DNA from: Pseudomonas furukawaii
Lineage (GTDB): Bacteria > Pseudomonadota > Gammaproteobacteria > Pseudomonadales > Pseudomonadaceae
Assembly (NCBI RefSeq): GCF_002355475.1
Contig: NZ_AP014862.1
Coordinates: forward strand, 5,270,001 to 5,334,000
Length of the DNA stretch: 64,000 nt
Reading direction: 5' to 3'
Of this stretch, positions 8,558 to 17,714 are shown piece by piece. Made by a program: the position numbers and the translations under genes. The notes under the pieces were generated by a model. The model was not told the DNA's origin and searched no databases. It saw nothing but the letters and a program-made list of their open reading frames with translations. Every line of letters starts with the position of its first letter. The first letter of the stretch is position 1.

Positions 8558-8585
8558 TTGGCAAGCCACGATGGCGCGCCATAAT
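8558..8585 (+). promoter_or_regulatory. Predicted promoter of the Rieske gene
   Basis: TTGGCA (8558-8563), 16-base spacer, CATAAT (8580-8585). This implies a leader of only a few bases before the ATG at 8597. Confidence 0.45.
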
Positions 8586-8596
8586 GCGCGCCTGCC

Positions 8597-8938
8597 ATGG
8601 AGATGACGATGATCCTGCTCTGCCGCCCCGACGAACTGGCCGAAGGTCAGAGCCGGGGCTTTCTGATCGACGACCTGAACCTGCTGCTGGTGCGCAAGCA
8701 CGGCCGCGTTCACGCCTACGAGAACAGCTGCCCCCATCGCGGGATTCCCCTGGAGTGGCTGCCCGACCGGTTTCTCGACAACAGCGGTAGCCTGATCCAG
8801 TGCTCGAGCCATGGCGCGCTGTTCCTGATCGAGTCCGGTGAATGCGTGGCCGGCCCCTGCTCCGGCGACACCCTGCAGCCCCTCGAATGCCGTGAGGACA
8901 GCGAGGGTATCTGGCTACTGGGCCGGCCCGAGACCTAA
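8597..8938 (+). CDS. Rieske [2Fe-2S] ferredoxin-like protein, 113 aa
   Basis: Single Rieske domain with both cluster ligand pairs: C-P-H (residues about 46-48, in [13 protein letters not shown]) and C-S-S-H (about 71-74, in [22 protein letters not shown]). No signal peptide, so probably cytosolic. It is the size of a stand-alone ferredoxin subunit, but no oxygenase partner is nearby. Its stop codon overlaps the end of convergent sfsA by 4 bases. Three in-frame ATGs (8597, 8603, 8609) lie close together, so the exact start is uncertain. Partner and reaction unknown. Confidence 0.88.
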   Translation: MEMTMILLCRPDELAEGQSRGFLIDDLNLLLVRKHGRVHAYENSCPHRGIPLEWLPDRFLDNSGSLIQCSSHGALFLIESGECVAGPCSGDTLQPLECREDSEGIWLLGRPET

Positions 8939-9642
8939 AGCCTCACCTCGAGACGGCGCGTGACGCGAACCTCTTCCCGCGTCAGCTCCACGCCGTAGGC
9001 CAGCACCTGGACACCCGCCTTCACTGCCTCGCGCAATGCGGCGGCGTAGGCCGGATCGATTTCCTCCGCTGGCCTGACGGCCTCGATGCCGGAGAGGTTC
9101 ACGCAATACAGCTGGACCGCACGCACACCCTCCCGAGCAAGGGCCGCCAGTTCTCGCAGGTGCTTGGAGCCGCGCAGCGTGACGGCATCCGGAAACGCAG
9201 CCACCGGGGTACCTTCGAACCCCAGGGTGACACTCTTCACCTCGACGAAGGCCGCTCCCTCCGCAAAGTCCAGGCGAAAGTCCGCGCGGCTGTTCTCCTG
9301 TCCGTAGGCCACTTCGCGCTTCAGCCCCTGGAAACCCGCCAGCTCCGGTATCACGCCACCCCGCAGCGCCTCCTCCACCAGTGCATTGGCCCGCGCCGTG
9401 TTGACGCAGGCCAGCCGCCCCTGGGGAGTCTCGGAAATCTCCCAGGTACCCGGCAGCTTGCGCTTGGGGTCGCTGGAACGGCTGAACCAGACCCGGCATC
9501 CCTCGCTCATGCAGTTGAGCATGGAGCCGGTATTGGGGCAGTGGATGGTCAGGTGTTCGCCGGCCGCCGTCTCGATATCCGCGAGGAAGCGCTTGTAGCG
9601 CTTGAGCAGCCTGCCCTCCTCAAGCGCCGGGTCGAATCTCAT
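8935..9642 (-). CDS. sfsA: SfsA family protein (sugar fermentation stimulation A), 235 aa
   Basis: Contains the family hallmarks [14 protein letters not shown] near the N-terminus, then [11 protein letters not shown] and FVEVKSVTL, the last resembling a nuclease-like E-x-K catalytic pair. First described as stimulating maltose metabolism in E. coli. The N-terminal OB-like and C-terminal nuclease-like parts suggest nucleic-acid binding, but the biochemical role is unsettled. The start ATG overlaps the aminotransferase stop by ATGA (9639-9642), so the two are translationally coupled. Confidence 0.92.
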   Translation of the reverse strand: MRFDPALEEGRLLKRYKRFLADIETAAGEHLTIHCPNTGSMLNCMSEGCRVWFSRSSDPKRKLPGTWEISETPQGRLACVNTARANALVEEALRGGVIPELAGFQGLKREVAYGQENSRADFRLDFAEGAAFVEVKSVTLGFEGTPVAAFPDAVTLRGSKHLRELAALAREGVRAVQLYCVNLSGIEAVRPAEEIDPAYAAALREAVKAGVQVLAYGVELTREEVRVTRRLEVRL

Positions 9643-10814
9643 CTACCCGCCCAGGTCTTCAGGCCACGGGCGAGACGCTCCACGGCCTCGGCCAGGCGCG
9701 GCAGGCTCTGGGTATAGGCGAAACGCACATGCTGGCCGGACAGGTGACGGCCGAAATCCAGGCCCGGCGTAAAGGCCAGGTATTCCGTTTCGATGAAGTG
9801 GCGGCAGAAGGCGTAGGCGTCGCCACCGAAGGCGGAGATGTCCGCATAGAGGTAGAAGGCGCCCTCCGGCTCCACGGCGATGCGAAAACCCAGCTCCCGC
9901 AGGGCGGGCAGCAGGTAGTCGCGACGGCGGGCGAACTCGGCGCGGCGCTGTTCGAGGATTTCCAGCGTCTCGGGCTGAAAACACGCCAGGGCGGCGTGCT
10001 GTGCCACCGAAGGGGCACTGATGTAGAGGTTCTGCGCCAGTTTCTCCAGTTCGGATACGGCTGCGGGCGGCGCCACCAGCCAGCCCAGGCGCCAGCCGGT
10101 CATGCCGAAATACTTGGAAAAACTGTTCAGCACGAAGGCTTCGTCATCCACCTCCAGCACGCTGGCCGCCTCCATCCCGTAGGTCAGGCCGTGATAGATC
10201 TCGTCCACCACCAGGTGGCCACCGCGCGCCTTCAGTGTTGTCGACAAGGCTGCCAGCTCGTCGGCGTGAAGGACGGTCCCCGTGGGATTGGCCGGAGACG
10301 CCACCAGGGCACCCACGCTGCCGTCATCCCAATGCCGCTCGATCAGCTGCGGCGTGAGCTGGTAGCGGGTATCCGGCCCCACCGGCACCAGCTGCGCCCC
10401 GCCTTCAACCAGTCGCAGGAAGTGACGATTGCAGGGATAGCCGGGGTCCGCCAGAAGCCAATGCCGACCCGGGTCCACCAGCAGGCTGCTGGCCAGCAGC
10501 AGCGCGCCGGAACCACCGGGGGTGATAAGAATGCGTTCCGGGTCTATGTTCAACCGATAGCGCGATGCATAGAAGCCGGCGATGGCCTGACGCAATTGCG
10601 GCAGCCCACGGGCAGCGGTGTAACGGGTATGCCCGTCAGCGAGCGCCGCTTGACCGGCCCGGATGATGGGGTCGGCGGTGGTGAAGTCCGGCTCGCCGAT
10701 TTCCAGGTGAATGACATCGTGGCCGGCCGCCTGCAGTTCATTGGCACGGGCCAGCAGGGCCATGACGTGAAAGGGTTCGATAGCGCGGCTGCGCGCACTG
10801 TAGGGCTGGGCCAT
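9639..10814 (-). CDS. Pyridoxal-phosphate-dependent class I/II aminotransferase, 391 aa
   Basis: Fold type I aminotransferase: substrate/cofactor motifs EIGEPDFTT (38-46), NPTG (176-179) and DEIYHGL (204-210), and the PLP-binding lysine Lys234 in [15 protein letters not shown]. It resembles PA4722-type aspartate-like aminotransferases, but the donor and acceptor are unknown. ATG at 10812-10814 follows GGAAGG at good distance on the minus strand. Longer in-frame upstream codons lack a ribosome site. First gene of a two-gene unit with sfsA. Confidence 0.9.
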   Translation of the reverse strand: MAQPYSARSRAIEPFHVMALLARANELQAAGHDVIHLEIGEPDFTTADPIIRAGQAALADGHTRYTAARGLPQLRQAIAGFYASRYRLNIDPERILITPGGSGALLLASSLLVDPGRHWLLADPGYPCNRHFLRLVEGGAQLVPVGPDTRYQLTPQLIERHWDDGSVGALVASPANPTGTVLHADELAALSTTLKARGGHLVVDEIYHGLTYGMEAASVLEVDDEAFVLNSFSKYFGMTGWRLGWLVAPPAAVSELEKLAQNLYISAPSVAQHAALACFQPETLEILEQRRAEFARRRDYLLPALRELGFRIAVEPEGAFYLYADISAFGGDAYAFCRHFIETEYLAFTPGLDFGRHLSGQHVRFAYTQSLPRLAEAVERLARGLKTWAGR

Positions 10815-11008
10815 TGGCCTTCCTTTATTAAGGCAAAGAGAGGATTCTACCCAATGGCCCCCGGGCGGCGCAGCAGGCGCGATACCGGGGAGTAGCGCAC
10901 CCGGATTCGATCTGGTAAGTTCGCCCGCTTGCAGCCGCAGGGCCGGCACCACCGGCGATGGACCATGATCCTGCGCTATGGATTAGAGAAAGTGAGAGGC
11001 GGCCATCC

Positions 11009-11452
11009 ATGCCCATCAACGCTAAACAACAGAACAGCCAGTTGCTTCGTGGCTTTGAGCCTTACCAAGAAACGAAGGGCGAGGAGTACATGAGCGACCG
11101 CATGCGCGCTCACTTCACCAACATCCTCAACAAATGGAAGCAGGAGTTGATGGAAGAGGTGGACCGTACCGTGCACCACATGCAGGACGAAGCTGCCAAC
11201 TTCCCCGACCCGGCCGACCGCGCCAGTCAGGAAGAAGAGTTCAGCCTGGAACTGCGCGCCCGTGACCGCGAGCGCAAGCTGATCAAGAAGATCGACGAGA
11301 CGCTCCAGCTGATCGAAGACGACGACTACGGCTGGTGCGACTCCTGCGGTGTCGAGATCGGCATCCGTCGTCTGGAAGCCCGTCCAACCGCCACCCTCTG
11401 CATCGACTGCAAGACCCTGGCGGAGATCAAGGAAAAGCAGCTCGGCTCCTGA
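11009..11452 (+). CDS. dksA: RNA polymerase-binding transcription factor DksA, 147 aa
   Basis: Binds the RNA polymerase secondary channel and with (p)ppGpp mediates the stringent response. The N-terminal helices form the coiled coil, whose tip carries the DPADRA segment (67-72) with the acidic residues needed for activity. The C4 zinc finger is intact: Cys110, Cys113, Cys131, Cys134. Length matches canonical DksA, not the Zn-independent DksA2. ATG at 11009 was chosen because the longer frame upstream has no support. Upstream of gluQ as in many Proteobacteria. Confidence 0.97.
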   Translation: MPINAKQQNSQLLRGFEPYQETKGEEYMSDRMRAHFTNILNKWKQELMEEVDRTVHHMQDEAANFPDPADRASQEEEFSLELRARDRERKLIKKIDETLQLIEDDDYGWCDSCGVEIGIRRLEARPTATLCIDCKTLAEIKEKQLGS

Positions 11453-11461
11453 TGCCGAAGC

Positions 11462-11480
11462 GGGGCGCCACTGGCGCCCC
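11462..11480 (+). terminator. Hairpin between dksA and gluQ
   Basis: GGGGCGCC (11462-11469), ACT loop, GGCGCCCC (11473-11480), followed by GTTGCTT. A strong stem with a poor T-run, so likely a partial terminator that allows some read-through into gluQ. Confidence 0.55.
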
Positions 11481-11503
11481 GTTGCTTATCTGCCTGGCAC
11501 ACC

Positions 11504-12391
11504 ATGAGTTCCCCCGCCTACATCGGGCGCTTCGCCCCCACTCCCAGCGGCTATCTGCATTTCGGCTCACTGGTCGCAGCCCTTGCCTCTTACCTCGATG
11601 CCCGTGCCAACGACGGCCTCTGGCTGTTGCGCATGGAAGACCTGGACCCGCCCCGTGAAGTGGCTGGCGCCCAGTCGGCGATTCTCCAGACCCTGGAGAA
11701 CTATGGTTTCGAGTGGGACGGTGACATGGTCCGCCAGAGCGAACGCCATGCTGCCTACGCCGAGGTGATCGATCGCCTTTTCGAAGCCGGGCTGGCCTAC
11801 GCCTGCACCTGCTCGCGCAAGCAGCTGGAAGACCACCAGGGCGTCTACCCCGGCTTCTGCCGTCTGGCCCAGCATCCGCAGCAGGATGCGGCGATCCGCA
11901 TCCGCGTACCTGAGCTGGAGTACCACTTCATCGACCGGGTGCAAGGCGAGTTCCGCCAGCACCTGGGACGCGAAGTGGGCGACTTCGTGATCCGCCGCCG
12001 CGACGGCCTGTACGCCTACCAACTGGCCGTGGTCCTGGACGACGCCTGGCAGGGGGTCAACCAGGTGGTGCGCGGCGCCGACCTGCTGGACTCCACTCCG
12101 CGCCAGCTTTACCTCCAGGAGCTGCTGGGGCTCAGCCAGCCACGCTACCTCCACGTCCCGCTGATCACCCAGCCGGATGGTCACAAGCTGGGCAAGTCGT
12201 ATCGCTCTCCCCCCCTCCCTGCCGACCGCGCGGCGCCGCTGCTTACCCGTGCCCTTCGGGCGCTGGGTCAGGAGCCGCCGGAAACGCTCGCCGACGCCCG
12301 GCCACGAGACGTACTGGACTGGGGCATCGCCCACTGGGACCCCACACTCATTCCACGCAGCCGGACCATCCCCGAGGCGCAATTGCGCTAG
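11504..12391 (+). CDS. gluQ: Glutamyl-Q tRNA(Asp) synthetase, 295 aa
   Basis: Truncated paralogue of glutamyl-tRNA synthetase lacking the anticodon-binding domain. It transfers glutamate to queuosine-34 of tRNA(Asp). It shows the HIGH-type motif APTPSGYLHFGS (residues about 9-20), a zinc-binding knot CTCSRK...YPGFCR, and a KMSKS-type loop KLGKS. Length is typical for GluQRS. Start 52 bases after dksA. The dksA-gluQ pairing is widely conserved. Confidence 0.95.
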   Translation: MSSPAYIGRFAPTPSGYLHFGSLVAALASYLDARANDGLWLLRMEDLDPPREVAGAQSAILQTLENYGFEWDGDMVRQSERHAAYAEVIDRLFEAGLAYACTCSRKQLEDHQGVYPGFCRLAQHPQQDAAIRIRVPELEYHFIDRVQGEFRQHLGREVGDFVIRRRDGLYAYQLAVVLDDAWQGVNQVVRGADLLDSTPRQLYLQELLGLSQPRYLHVPLITQPDGHKLGKSYRSPPLPADRAAPLLTRALRALGQEPPETLADARPRDVLDWGIAHWDPTLIPRSRTIPEAQLR

Positions 12392-12465
12392 TCACCTGAA
12401 CCGGGCACTCGCCGCGCCCCGGTGCATTCGCTACCATCGCCGCAGACACGACGAGACTTTGTGGC

Positions 12466-12642
12466 ATGTACATTTATCGACTGGTGCTGCTCCTGGTGGT
12501 GGGGATCTACCTCTTCTCCCCCGCCATCATGGATTGGTGGATCGACCCTAATGGCGCCTGGTACCGACCCTACCTGCTGTGGCTGATCCTGATCGTGGTG
12601 ACCTTCATCCTGCAGAGTCAACGCGATGCTGATGAGCTTTAG
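12466..12642 (+). CDS. cbrX: CbrX-like small membrane protein, 58 aa
   Basis: A 58-codon ORF starting MYIYRLVLLLVVGIYLF, with two hydrophobic segments (residues about 5-22 and 36-50) joined by a short Trp-rich loop (MDWWIDPNGAWYRPY). Its last codons overlap the start of cbrA by 11 bases (17 if the earlier cbrA ATG is used), so cbrA is likely translationally coupled to it. A small protein CbrX in this position and with this coupling has been described in P. putida. Its role is unclear. It is easily missed because it is shorter than 60 codons. Confidence 0.85.
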   Translation: MYIYRLVLLLVVGIYLFSPAIMDWWIDPNGAWYRPYLLWLILIVVTFILQSQRDADEL

Positions 12643-15580
12643 CCTCACCCAACTGATCCTGATCAGCGCTGCCTACCTCCTGGCCCTGTTCGGCGTGGCC
12701 TGGCTCAGCGACCGGGGCTTCGTCCCGCGCTGGATCATCCGTCACCCGCTGACCTACACCCTCTCGCTGGGCGTGTATGCCAGCGCCTGGGCGTTCTACG
12801 GCACCGTGGGCCTGGCCTACCAGTACGGTTACGGGTTCCTCGCCAGCTACCTGGGCGTATCCGGGGCGTTCCTCCTGGCCCCGGTGCTGCTGTATCCGAT
12901 CCTGCGCATCACCAGGACCTACCAGCTGTCGTCGCTGGCCGACCTCTTCGCGTTCCGCTTCCGCAGCACCTGGGCCGGCGCCCTCACCACGGTCATCATG
13001 ATCATCGGCGTGCTGCCGCTGCTGGCCCTGCAGATCCAGGCAGTGGCGGACTCCATCGGCATCCTCACCCGCGAGCAGGTGCACAATCGCGTCGCCTTGA
13101 GCTTCTGCGCGCTGATCACGCTCTTCACCATTCTCTTCGGCGCTCGCCACATCGCCACCCGCGAGAAGCATGCAGGCCTGGTGTTCGCCATCGCCTTCGA
13201 GTCACTGGTCAAGCTGGTCGCCCTGGGCGCCATCGGCCTCTACGCCCTCTATGGAGTATTCGGCGGCCCTCGCGAACTGGAGCTCTGGCTGCTGCAGAAC
13301 CAGGCCGCGCTCTCCACCCTGCACACGCCCCTGCAGGAAGGTCCCTGGCGTACCCTGCTGCTGGTCTTCTTCGCTTCGGCGATCGTCATGCCGCACATGT
13401 ACCACATGACCTTCACCGAGAACCTCAACCCCCGCGCCATGGTCAGCGCCAGCTGGGGCCTGCCGCTGTTCCTGCTGTTGATGAGCCTCGCCATCCCGCT
13501 GATCCTCTGGGCGGGCCTCAAGCTCGGCGCCACCACCAACCCCGAGTACTTCACCCTGGGGCTCGGCATCGCCGTGGACAATCCAGTGCTGGCACTGCTG
13601 GCCTATGTCGGTGGTCTTTCCGCCGCCAGCGGCCTGATCATCGTGCTGACCCTCGCCCTTTCCGGCATGGCCCTGAACCACCTGGTGCTCCCCCTCTACC
13701 AGCCGCCAGCGGAGGGCAATATCTACCGCTGGCTGAAGTGGACCCGCCGCGCCCTGATCGCCTTCATCATCATGGCCGGCTATGGCTTCTACCTGCTGCT
13801 GGGGGCGGAGCAGGACCTGTCGAACCTGGGCATCGTCGCCTTCGTCGCCACCCTGCAGTTCCTGCCCGGCGCCCTCTCGGTACTGTACTGGCCCACCGCC
13901 AACCGCCGCGGGTTCATCGCTGGCCTGCTGGCAGGCTTCGGTGTCTGGCTGTTCGCCATGCTGCTGCCCCTGGTCGGCAACCTGCAAGGCGTCTACCTGC
14001 CGCTGTTCAACGCCATCTACGTGCTGGACGACACCAGTTGGCACATCGCGGCCATCGCCTCCCTGGCGGCCAACGTGCTGATCTTCACCCTGGTCTCCCT
14101 CTTTACCGACGCGAGCCCCGAGGAACGCAGTGCAGCGGAAGCCTGCACAGTGGACAACGTGCGCCGCCCCCAGCGCCGCGAGCTCATGGCCGGCTCGCCC
14201 CAGGAGTTCGCCACGCAACTGGCCAAGCCCCTGGGCGCCAAGACCGCACAGAAGGAAGTGGAGCAGGCATTGCGCGACCTCCACCTGCCGTTCGACGAGC
14301 GCCGTCCCTATGCGCTGCGCCGTCTGCGCGACCGGATCGAGGCCAACCTGTCCGGACTGATGGGACCGAGCGTGGCCCAGGACATGGTGGAAACCTTCCT
14401 GCCCTACAAATCCGGCAGCGAAGGCTATGTCACCGAGGACATCCACTTCATCGAAAGCCGGCTGGAGGACTACCACTCACGCCTCACCGGTCTCGCCGCG
14501 GAACTGGACGCCCTTCGCCGTTACCACCGCCAGACACTGCAGGAGCTGCCCATGGGCGTGTGCTCCCTGGCAAAGGACCAGGAAATCCTCATGTGGAACC
14601 GGGCCATGGAAGAGTTGACGGAGGTGCCCGCCCAACGCGTGGTGGGTTCGCGCCTGTCCACCATCGCCGAGCCCTGGAAGGGGCTGCTGGAGAGCTTCAT
14701 CAACCTGCCCGACGAGCACCTGCACAAACACCGCCTGACACTCGACGGCCAGGTCCGCGCCCTCAACCTGCACAAGGCTGCCATCGAAGAGCCCCTGGCC
14801 CCCGGCAGCAGCGGCCTCGTGGTGCTGATGGAGGACGTCACCGACACCCAGCTGCTGGAAGACAAGCTGGTGCACTCCGAGCGCCTCGCCTCCATCGGAC
14901 GCCTGGCCGCCGGCGTTGCCCACGAGATCGGCAATCCCATCACCGGCATCGCCTGCCTGGCTCAGAACCTTCGGGAAGAGCGTGAGGAAGACGCCGAGAT
15001 CAAGGAGATCAGCAGCCAGATCCTCGAGCAGACCAAGCGCGTCACCCGCATCGTCCAGTCGCTGATGAGCTTCGCCCACGCCGGCGGCCGCCAGCAGGCC
15101 AGCGAGCCCGTGTGCCTGGCCGAAGTCGCCCAGGACGCCATCGGCCTGCTGGCCCTGAACAAGCGCAGCGTCGAGGTGGGTTTCTTCAACCTCTGCGACC
15201 CGCAGCATATTGCCGAGGGCGATCCACAGCGCCTGGCTCAGGTGCTGATCAACCTGCTCTCCAACGCCCGCGACGCATCACCCGGCGGCAGCGCCATCCG
15301 TGTCCGCAGCGAAGCGTCCGAGCACACCGTCGACCTGATCGTCGAAGACGAAGGCAGCGGAATTCCGAAGACAATCATGGACCGCCTGTTCGAACCATTC
15401 TTCACCACCAAGGACCCAGGGAAAGGGACCGGCCTTGGCCTTGCACTGGTCTATTCGATCGTGGAAGAGCATTATGGACAGATAACCATAGAAAGCCCGA
15501 CCGACACAGAGCGGCAACGCGGCACCCGAATCAGGGTGACGCTGCCTCGTTTTGTCGAAGCAACATCCGCCGTGGGCTGA
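12632..15580 (+). CDS. cbrA: Sensor histidine kinase CbrA with solute-symporter-like N-terminal domain, 982 aa
   Basis: Sensor of the CbrAB system controlling carbon/nitrogen balance and catabolite repression. Residues about 1-490 form an SSS-family (sodium/solute symporter-like) domain with a dozen or more membrane helices. A linker/STAC-like region follows, then a PAS domain (about 630-740) and a kinase core with H-box [20 protein letters not shown] (phospho-His 764), N-box [12 protein letters not shown]1 VEDEGSGIP and G2 [12 protein letters not shown] 12632 (MSFSLTQ) is preferred from memory of homologues. ATG 12626 is also possible. Overlaps cbrX and precedes cbrB by 22 bases. Confidence 0.96.
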   Translation: MSFSLTQLILISAAYLLALFGVAWLSDRGFVPRWIIRHPLTYTLSLGVYASAWAFYGTVGLAYQYGYGFLASYLGVSGAFLLAPVLLYPILRITRTYQLSSLADLFAFRFRSTWAGALTTVIMIIGVLPLLALQIQAVADSIGILTREQVHNRVALSFCALITLFTILFGARHIATREKHAGLVFAIAFESLVKLVALGAIGLYALYGVFGGPRELELWLLQNQAALSTLHTPLQEGPWRTLLLVFFASAIVMPHMYHMTFTENLNPRAMVSASWGLPLFLLLMSLAIPLILWAGLKLGATTNPEYFTLGLGIAVDNPVLALLAYVGGLSAASGLIIVLTLALSGMALNHLVLPLYQPPAEGNIYRWLKWTRRALIAFIIMAGYGFYLLLGAEQDLSNLGIVAFVATLQFLPGALSVLYWPTANRRGFIAGLLAGFGVWLFAMLLPLVGNLQGVYLPLFNAIYVLDDTSWHIAAIASLAANVLIFTLVSLFTDASPEERSAAEACTVDNVRRPQRRELMAGSPQEFATQLAKPLGAKTAQKEVEQALRDLHLPFDERRPYALRRLRDRIEANLSGLMGPSVAQDMVETFLPYKSGSEGYVTEDIHFIESRLEDYHSRLTGLAAELDALRRYHRQTLQELPMGVCSLAKDQEILMWNRAMEELTEVPAQRVVGSRLSTIAEPWKGLLESFINLPDEHLHKHRLTLDGQVRALNLHKAAIEEPLAPGSSGLVVLMEDVTDTQLLEDKLVHSERLASIGRLAAGVAHEIGNPITGIACLAQNLREEREEDAEIKEISSQILEQTKRVTRIVQSLMSFAHAGGRQQASEPVCLAEVAQDAIGLLALNKRSVEVGFFNLCDPQHIAEGDPQRLAQVLINLLSNARDASPGGSAIRVRSEASEHTVDLIVEDEGSGIPKTIMDRLFEPFFTTKDPGKGTGLGLALVYSIVEEHYGQITIESPTDTERQRGTRIRVTLPRFVEATSAVG

Positions 15581-15602
15581 GACCGTCTAGAGAGCCGAAT
15601 TA

Positions 15603-17030
15603 ATGCCACATATTCTGATCGTCGAAGACGAAACCATCATCCGCTCCGCCCTACGCCGCCTGCTGGAACGTAACCAGTACCAGGTCAGCGAGGCGGGCTC
15701 GGTACAAGAGGCCCAGGAGCGCTACAGCATTCCCGGTTTCGACCTGATCATCAGCGACCTTCGCCTGCCCGGCGCTCCCGGCACCGAACTGATCAAGCTG
15801 GCCCAGGGCACCCCGGTGCTGATCATGACCAGCTACGCCAGCCTGCGCTCGGCGGTGGACTCGATGAAGATGGGCGCGGTGGACTACATCGCCAAGCCAT
15901 TCGACCATGACGAAATGCTCCAGGCCGTCGCCCGCATCCTCAAGGAGCGGCAGGAGGCCAAGTCCTCTACTGGCGAGCGTCCAGCGGCAAGCCGCGGCGG
16001 CGACAAGGCGCAGGCCGCCAATGCCGATGGCGAGATCGGCATCATCGGCTCCTGCCCTGCGATGCTGGAGCTCTACAGCAAGATCCGCAAAGTCTCCCCC
16101 ACCGACTCCACCGTACTGATCCAGGGGGAGTCGGGTACCGGGAAGGAACTGGTGGCCCGCGCCCTGCACAATCTCTCCCGCCGCGCCAAGGCCCCGCTGA
16201 TCTCGGTGAACTGCGCGGCCATTCCGGAAACCCTGATCGAATCCGAACTCTTCGGCCACGAAAAAGGCGCCTTCACCGGCGCCACTGCGGGCCGCGCCGG
16301 CCTGGTGGAAGCGGCCGACGGCGGCACCCTGTTCCTCGACGAAATCGGCGAGCTTCCCCTGGAAGCCCAGGCGCGCCTCCTGCGAGTGCTCCAGGAAGGC
16401 GAGATTCGTCGTGTCGGTTCGGTGCAGTCGCAAAAGGTGGATGTCCGCCTGATTGCCGCCACGCACCGGGACCTCAAGACCCTGGCCAAGACCGGACAGT
16501 TCCGCGAGGACCTCTATTACCGTCTGCACGTCATCTCGCTGAAACTGCCTGCACTGCGTGAGCGCGGCAACGACGTGCTGGAAATCGCCCGTGCCTTCCT
16601 GGCGCGCCAATGCGCCCAGATGGGACGCGAGAACCTCCGCTTCGCCACCGATGCCGAACAGGCGATTCGCCACTACAACTGGCCGGGTAACGTGCGCGAG
16701 CTGGAGAATGCCATCGAGCGCGCGGTCATCCTCTGCGAGAGCCCGGATATCTCGGCGGACCTGCTTGGCATCGACATTGAACTGGATGACCTGGAGGACG
16801 ATGACTTCAACGAAGCCGCCGCGCCGTCCCAGGGCAACAACACCGCGCACGAGCCGACCGAGGACCTCTCCCTGGAGGACTACTTCCAGCACTTCGTGCT
16901 GGAGCACCAGGACCACATGACCGAGACAGAACTGGCTCGCAAACTGGGTATCAGCCGCAAGTGCCTGTGGGAGCGCCGCCAGCGCCTGGGTATCCCGCGC
17001 CGCAAATCCGGAGCTGCAGCTGGTCCTTGA
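15603..17030 (+). CDS. cbrB: NtrC-family sigma-54-dependent response regulator CbrB, 475 aa
   Basis: Response regulator partner of CbrA. Receiver domain 1-115 with phospho-acceptor Asp52 (LIISDLRLP) and the KPFDHDE lysine; AAA+ domain about 145-375 with Walker A GESGTGKE, the sigma-54 contact loop GAFTGA, and Walker [13 protein letters not shown]-terminal Fis-type helix-turn-helix [19 protein letters not shown]. It activates RpoN-dependent promoters, above all the crcZ promoter directly downstream, where a matching operator and -24/-12 element are visible. Confidence 0.97.
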   Translation: MPHILIVEDETIIRSALRRLLERNQYQVSEAGSVQEAQERYSIPGFDLIISDLRLPGAPGTELIKLAQGTPVLIMTSYASLRSAVDSMKMGAVDYIAKPFDHDEMLQAVARILKERQEAKSSTGERPAASRGGDKAQAANADGEIGIIGSCPAMLELYSKIRKVSPTDSTVLIQGESGTGKELVARALHNLSRRAKAPLISVNCAAIPETLIESELFGHEKGAFTGATAGRAGLVEAADGGTLFLDEIGELPLEAQARLLRVLQEGEIRRVGSVQSQKVDVRLIAATHRDLKTLAKTGQFREDLYYRLHVISLKLPALRERGNDVLEIARAFLARQCAQMGRENLRFATDAEQAIRHYNWPGNVRELENAIERAVILCESPDISADLLGIDIELDDLEDDDFNEAAAPSQGNNTAHEPTEDLSLEDYFQHFVLEHQDHMTETELARKLGISRKCLWERRQRLGIPRRKSGAAAGP

Positions 17031-17077
17031 GCCAGCGGCTGCTGGCGACCGTGGGGAACACAATCGGTTCCCCGCGC

Positions 17078-17104
17078 TGTTACCCCACCTAACATCGCGT
17101 AACA
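17078..17104 (+). promoter_or_regulatory. Probable CbrB upstream activating site for crcZ
   Basis: Perfect inverted repeat TGTTAC (17078-17083) - 15 bases - GTAACA (17099-17104), centred about 136 bases before the predicted crcZ start, the usual distance for an NtrC-type enhancer. It agrees with the TGTTAC/GTAACA operator described for CbrB. A further half-site GTAAC lies at about 17120. Confidence 0.75.
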
Positions 17105-17142
17105 AAGCCGGGTCTAAAGGTAACGAAAACCCGGCTTTTTTT
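17104..17142 (+). terminator. Intrinsic terminator of cbrAB
   Basis: AAAGCCGGGT (17104-17113) pairs with ACCCGGCTTT (17129-17138) and is followed by further T. It overlaps the right arm of the CbrB operator by one base. Confidence 0.85.
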
Positions 17143-17201
17143 GGCCCAGCGTTTTCACCGAACCTCGCGCAACCCCTTGATTTTAAAGGAATCGATAAAG
17201 T

Positions 17202-17218
17202 TGGCACGGCTTCTGCTT
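17202..17218 (+). promoter_or_regulatory. Sigma-54 (-24/-12) promoter of crcZ
   Basis: TGGCACGGCTTCTGCTT carries the invariant GG (17203-17204) and GC (17215-17216) with exactly 10 bases between them. With the upstream CbrB site this gives CbrB/RpoN-driven expression. Predicted start at about 17227. Confidence 0.9.
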
Positions 17219-17226
17219 TATCTGGG

Positions 17227-17605
17227 GCACAACAACAATAACAAATGCTGAACCCCACAATAAAAACAAGACGTATCGACTCCAGCACAACAAAAACAAG
17301 ACAGCGGAGGCGGAGCTAACTGATTCTTTTGGAGAGGAGTTGCCCTTGGGGCTCGCCCCACAGCCAGGCAGAGAACAACAAAAACTGCTTCCAAAGCAGC
17401 GCCCGTACTGGTTGGGTCATGGAATGATCACGGCACCGTCAGCGTCCAAAGCAATCCGTTTGCTATTGACCCTCGAATGGAGGGCACCCCAGATGGCGTC
17501 AAGCCTGCGGGAACGGGTCGAACAACAAGAACAGCAAGCCCGACACAATAAAAACAAAGCACACACCAATTTGGGGGGGAGCTTCGGCTCCCCCAGTAGC
17601 TTTGA
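17227..17605 (+). ncRNA. crcZ: CrcZ, Hfq/Crc-sequestering small RNA
   Basis: About 375-380 nt between the RpoN promoter and a hairpin at 17576-17594 (GGGGAGC-TTCG-GCTCCCC). I count six A-rich CA motifs (AAnAAnAA type) at about 17229-17244, 17256-17271, 17286-17301, 17372-17387, 17521-17533 and 17545-17559. In P. aeruginosa and P. putida CrcZ titrates Hfq and Crc away from catabolic mRNAs, so relieving catabolite repression when CbrAB is active. Position between cbrB and pcnB is as in P. aeruginosa. The 5' end is placed at GCACAACAACAA after the -12 element. The 3' end is less certain because the T-run is weak. Confidence 0.92.
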
Positions 17606-17644
17606 CACCTTTCAGACCTTTCCTTCAACATCCCCCCCTCCCAG

Positions 17645-17653
17645 TGCTAGAAT
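17645..17653 (+). promoter_or_regulatory. Predicted extended -10 promoter of pcnB
   Basis: TGCTAGAAT at 17645-17653, 62 bases before the pcnB ATG and downstream of the crcZ hairpin. No good -35 at the standard distance. Confidence 0.45.
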
Positions 17654-17714
17654 TCGCGGCCATCGTGCGCCCATATCCTTTTCTGGCCGTCCATTCCGCA
17701 AAACAGTGCATCCC

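Larger units (their letters stand above)
8310..8596. other. Intergenic region between phuT and the Rieske gene
   Basis: 287 bases without a gene I can support, where phuS would lie in P. aeruginosa. It holds a long inverted repeat (8343-8366) and, on the minus strand, two abutting open stretches in different frames (ending at about 8432 and 8330) that read like one frameshifted helical protein tail. No start, no ribosome site and no recognised family, so it is left uncalled. Confidence 0.4.

Noticed and set aside
17340-17714. 125-codon N-terminal extension of pcnB
   Set aside because: It is translation of the CrcZ RNA. The A-rich motifs and hairpin explain the sequence, and PcnB homology starts at 17715.
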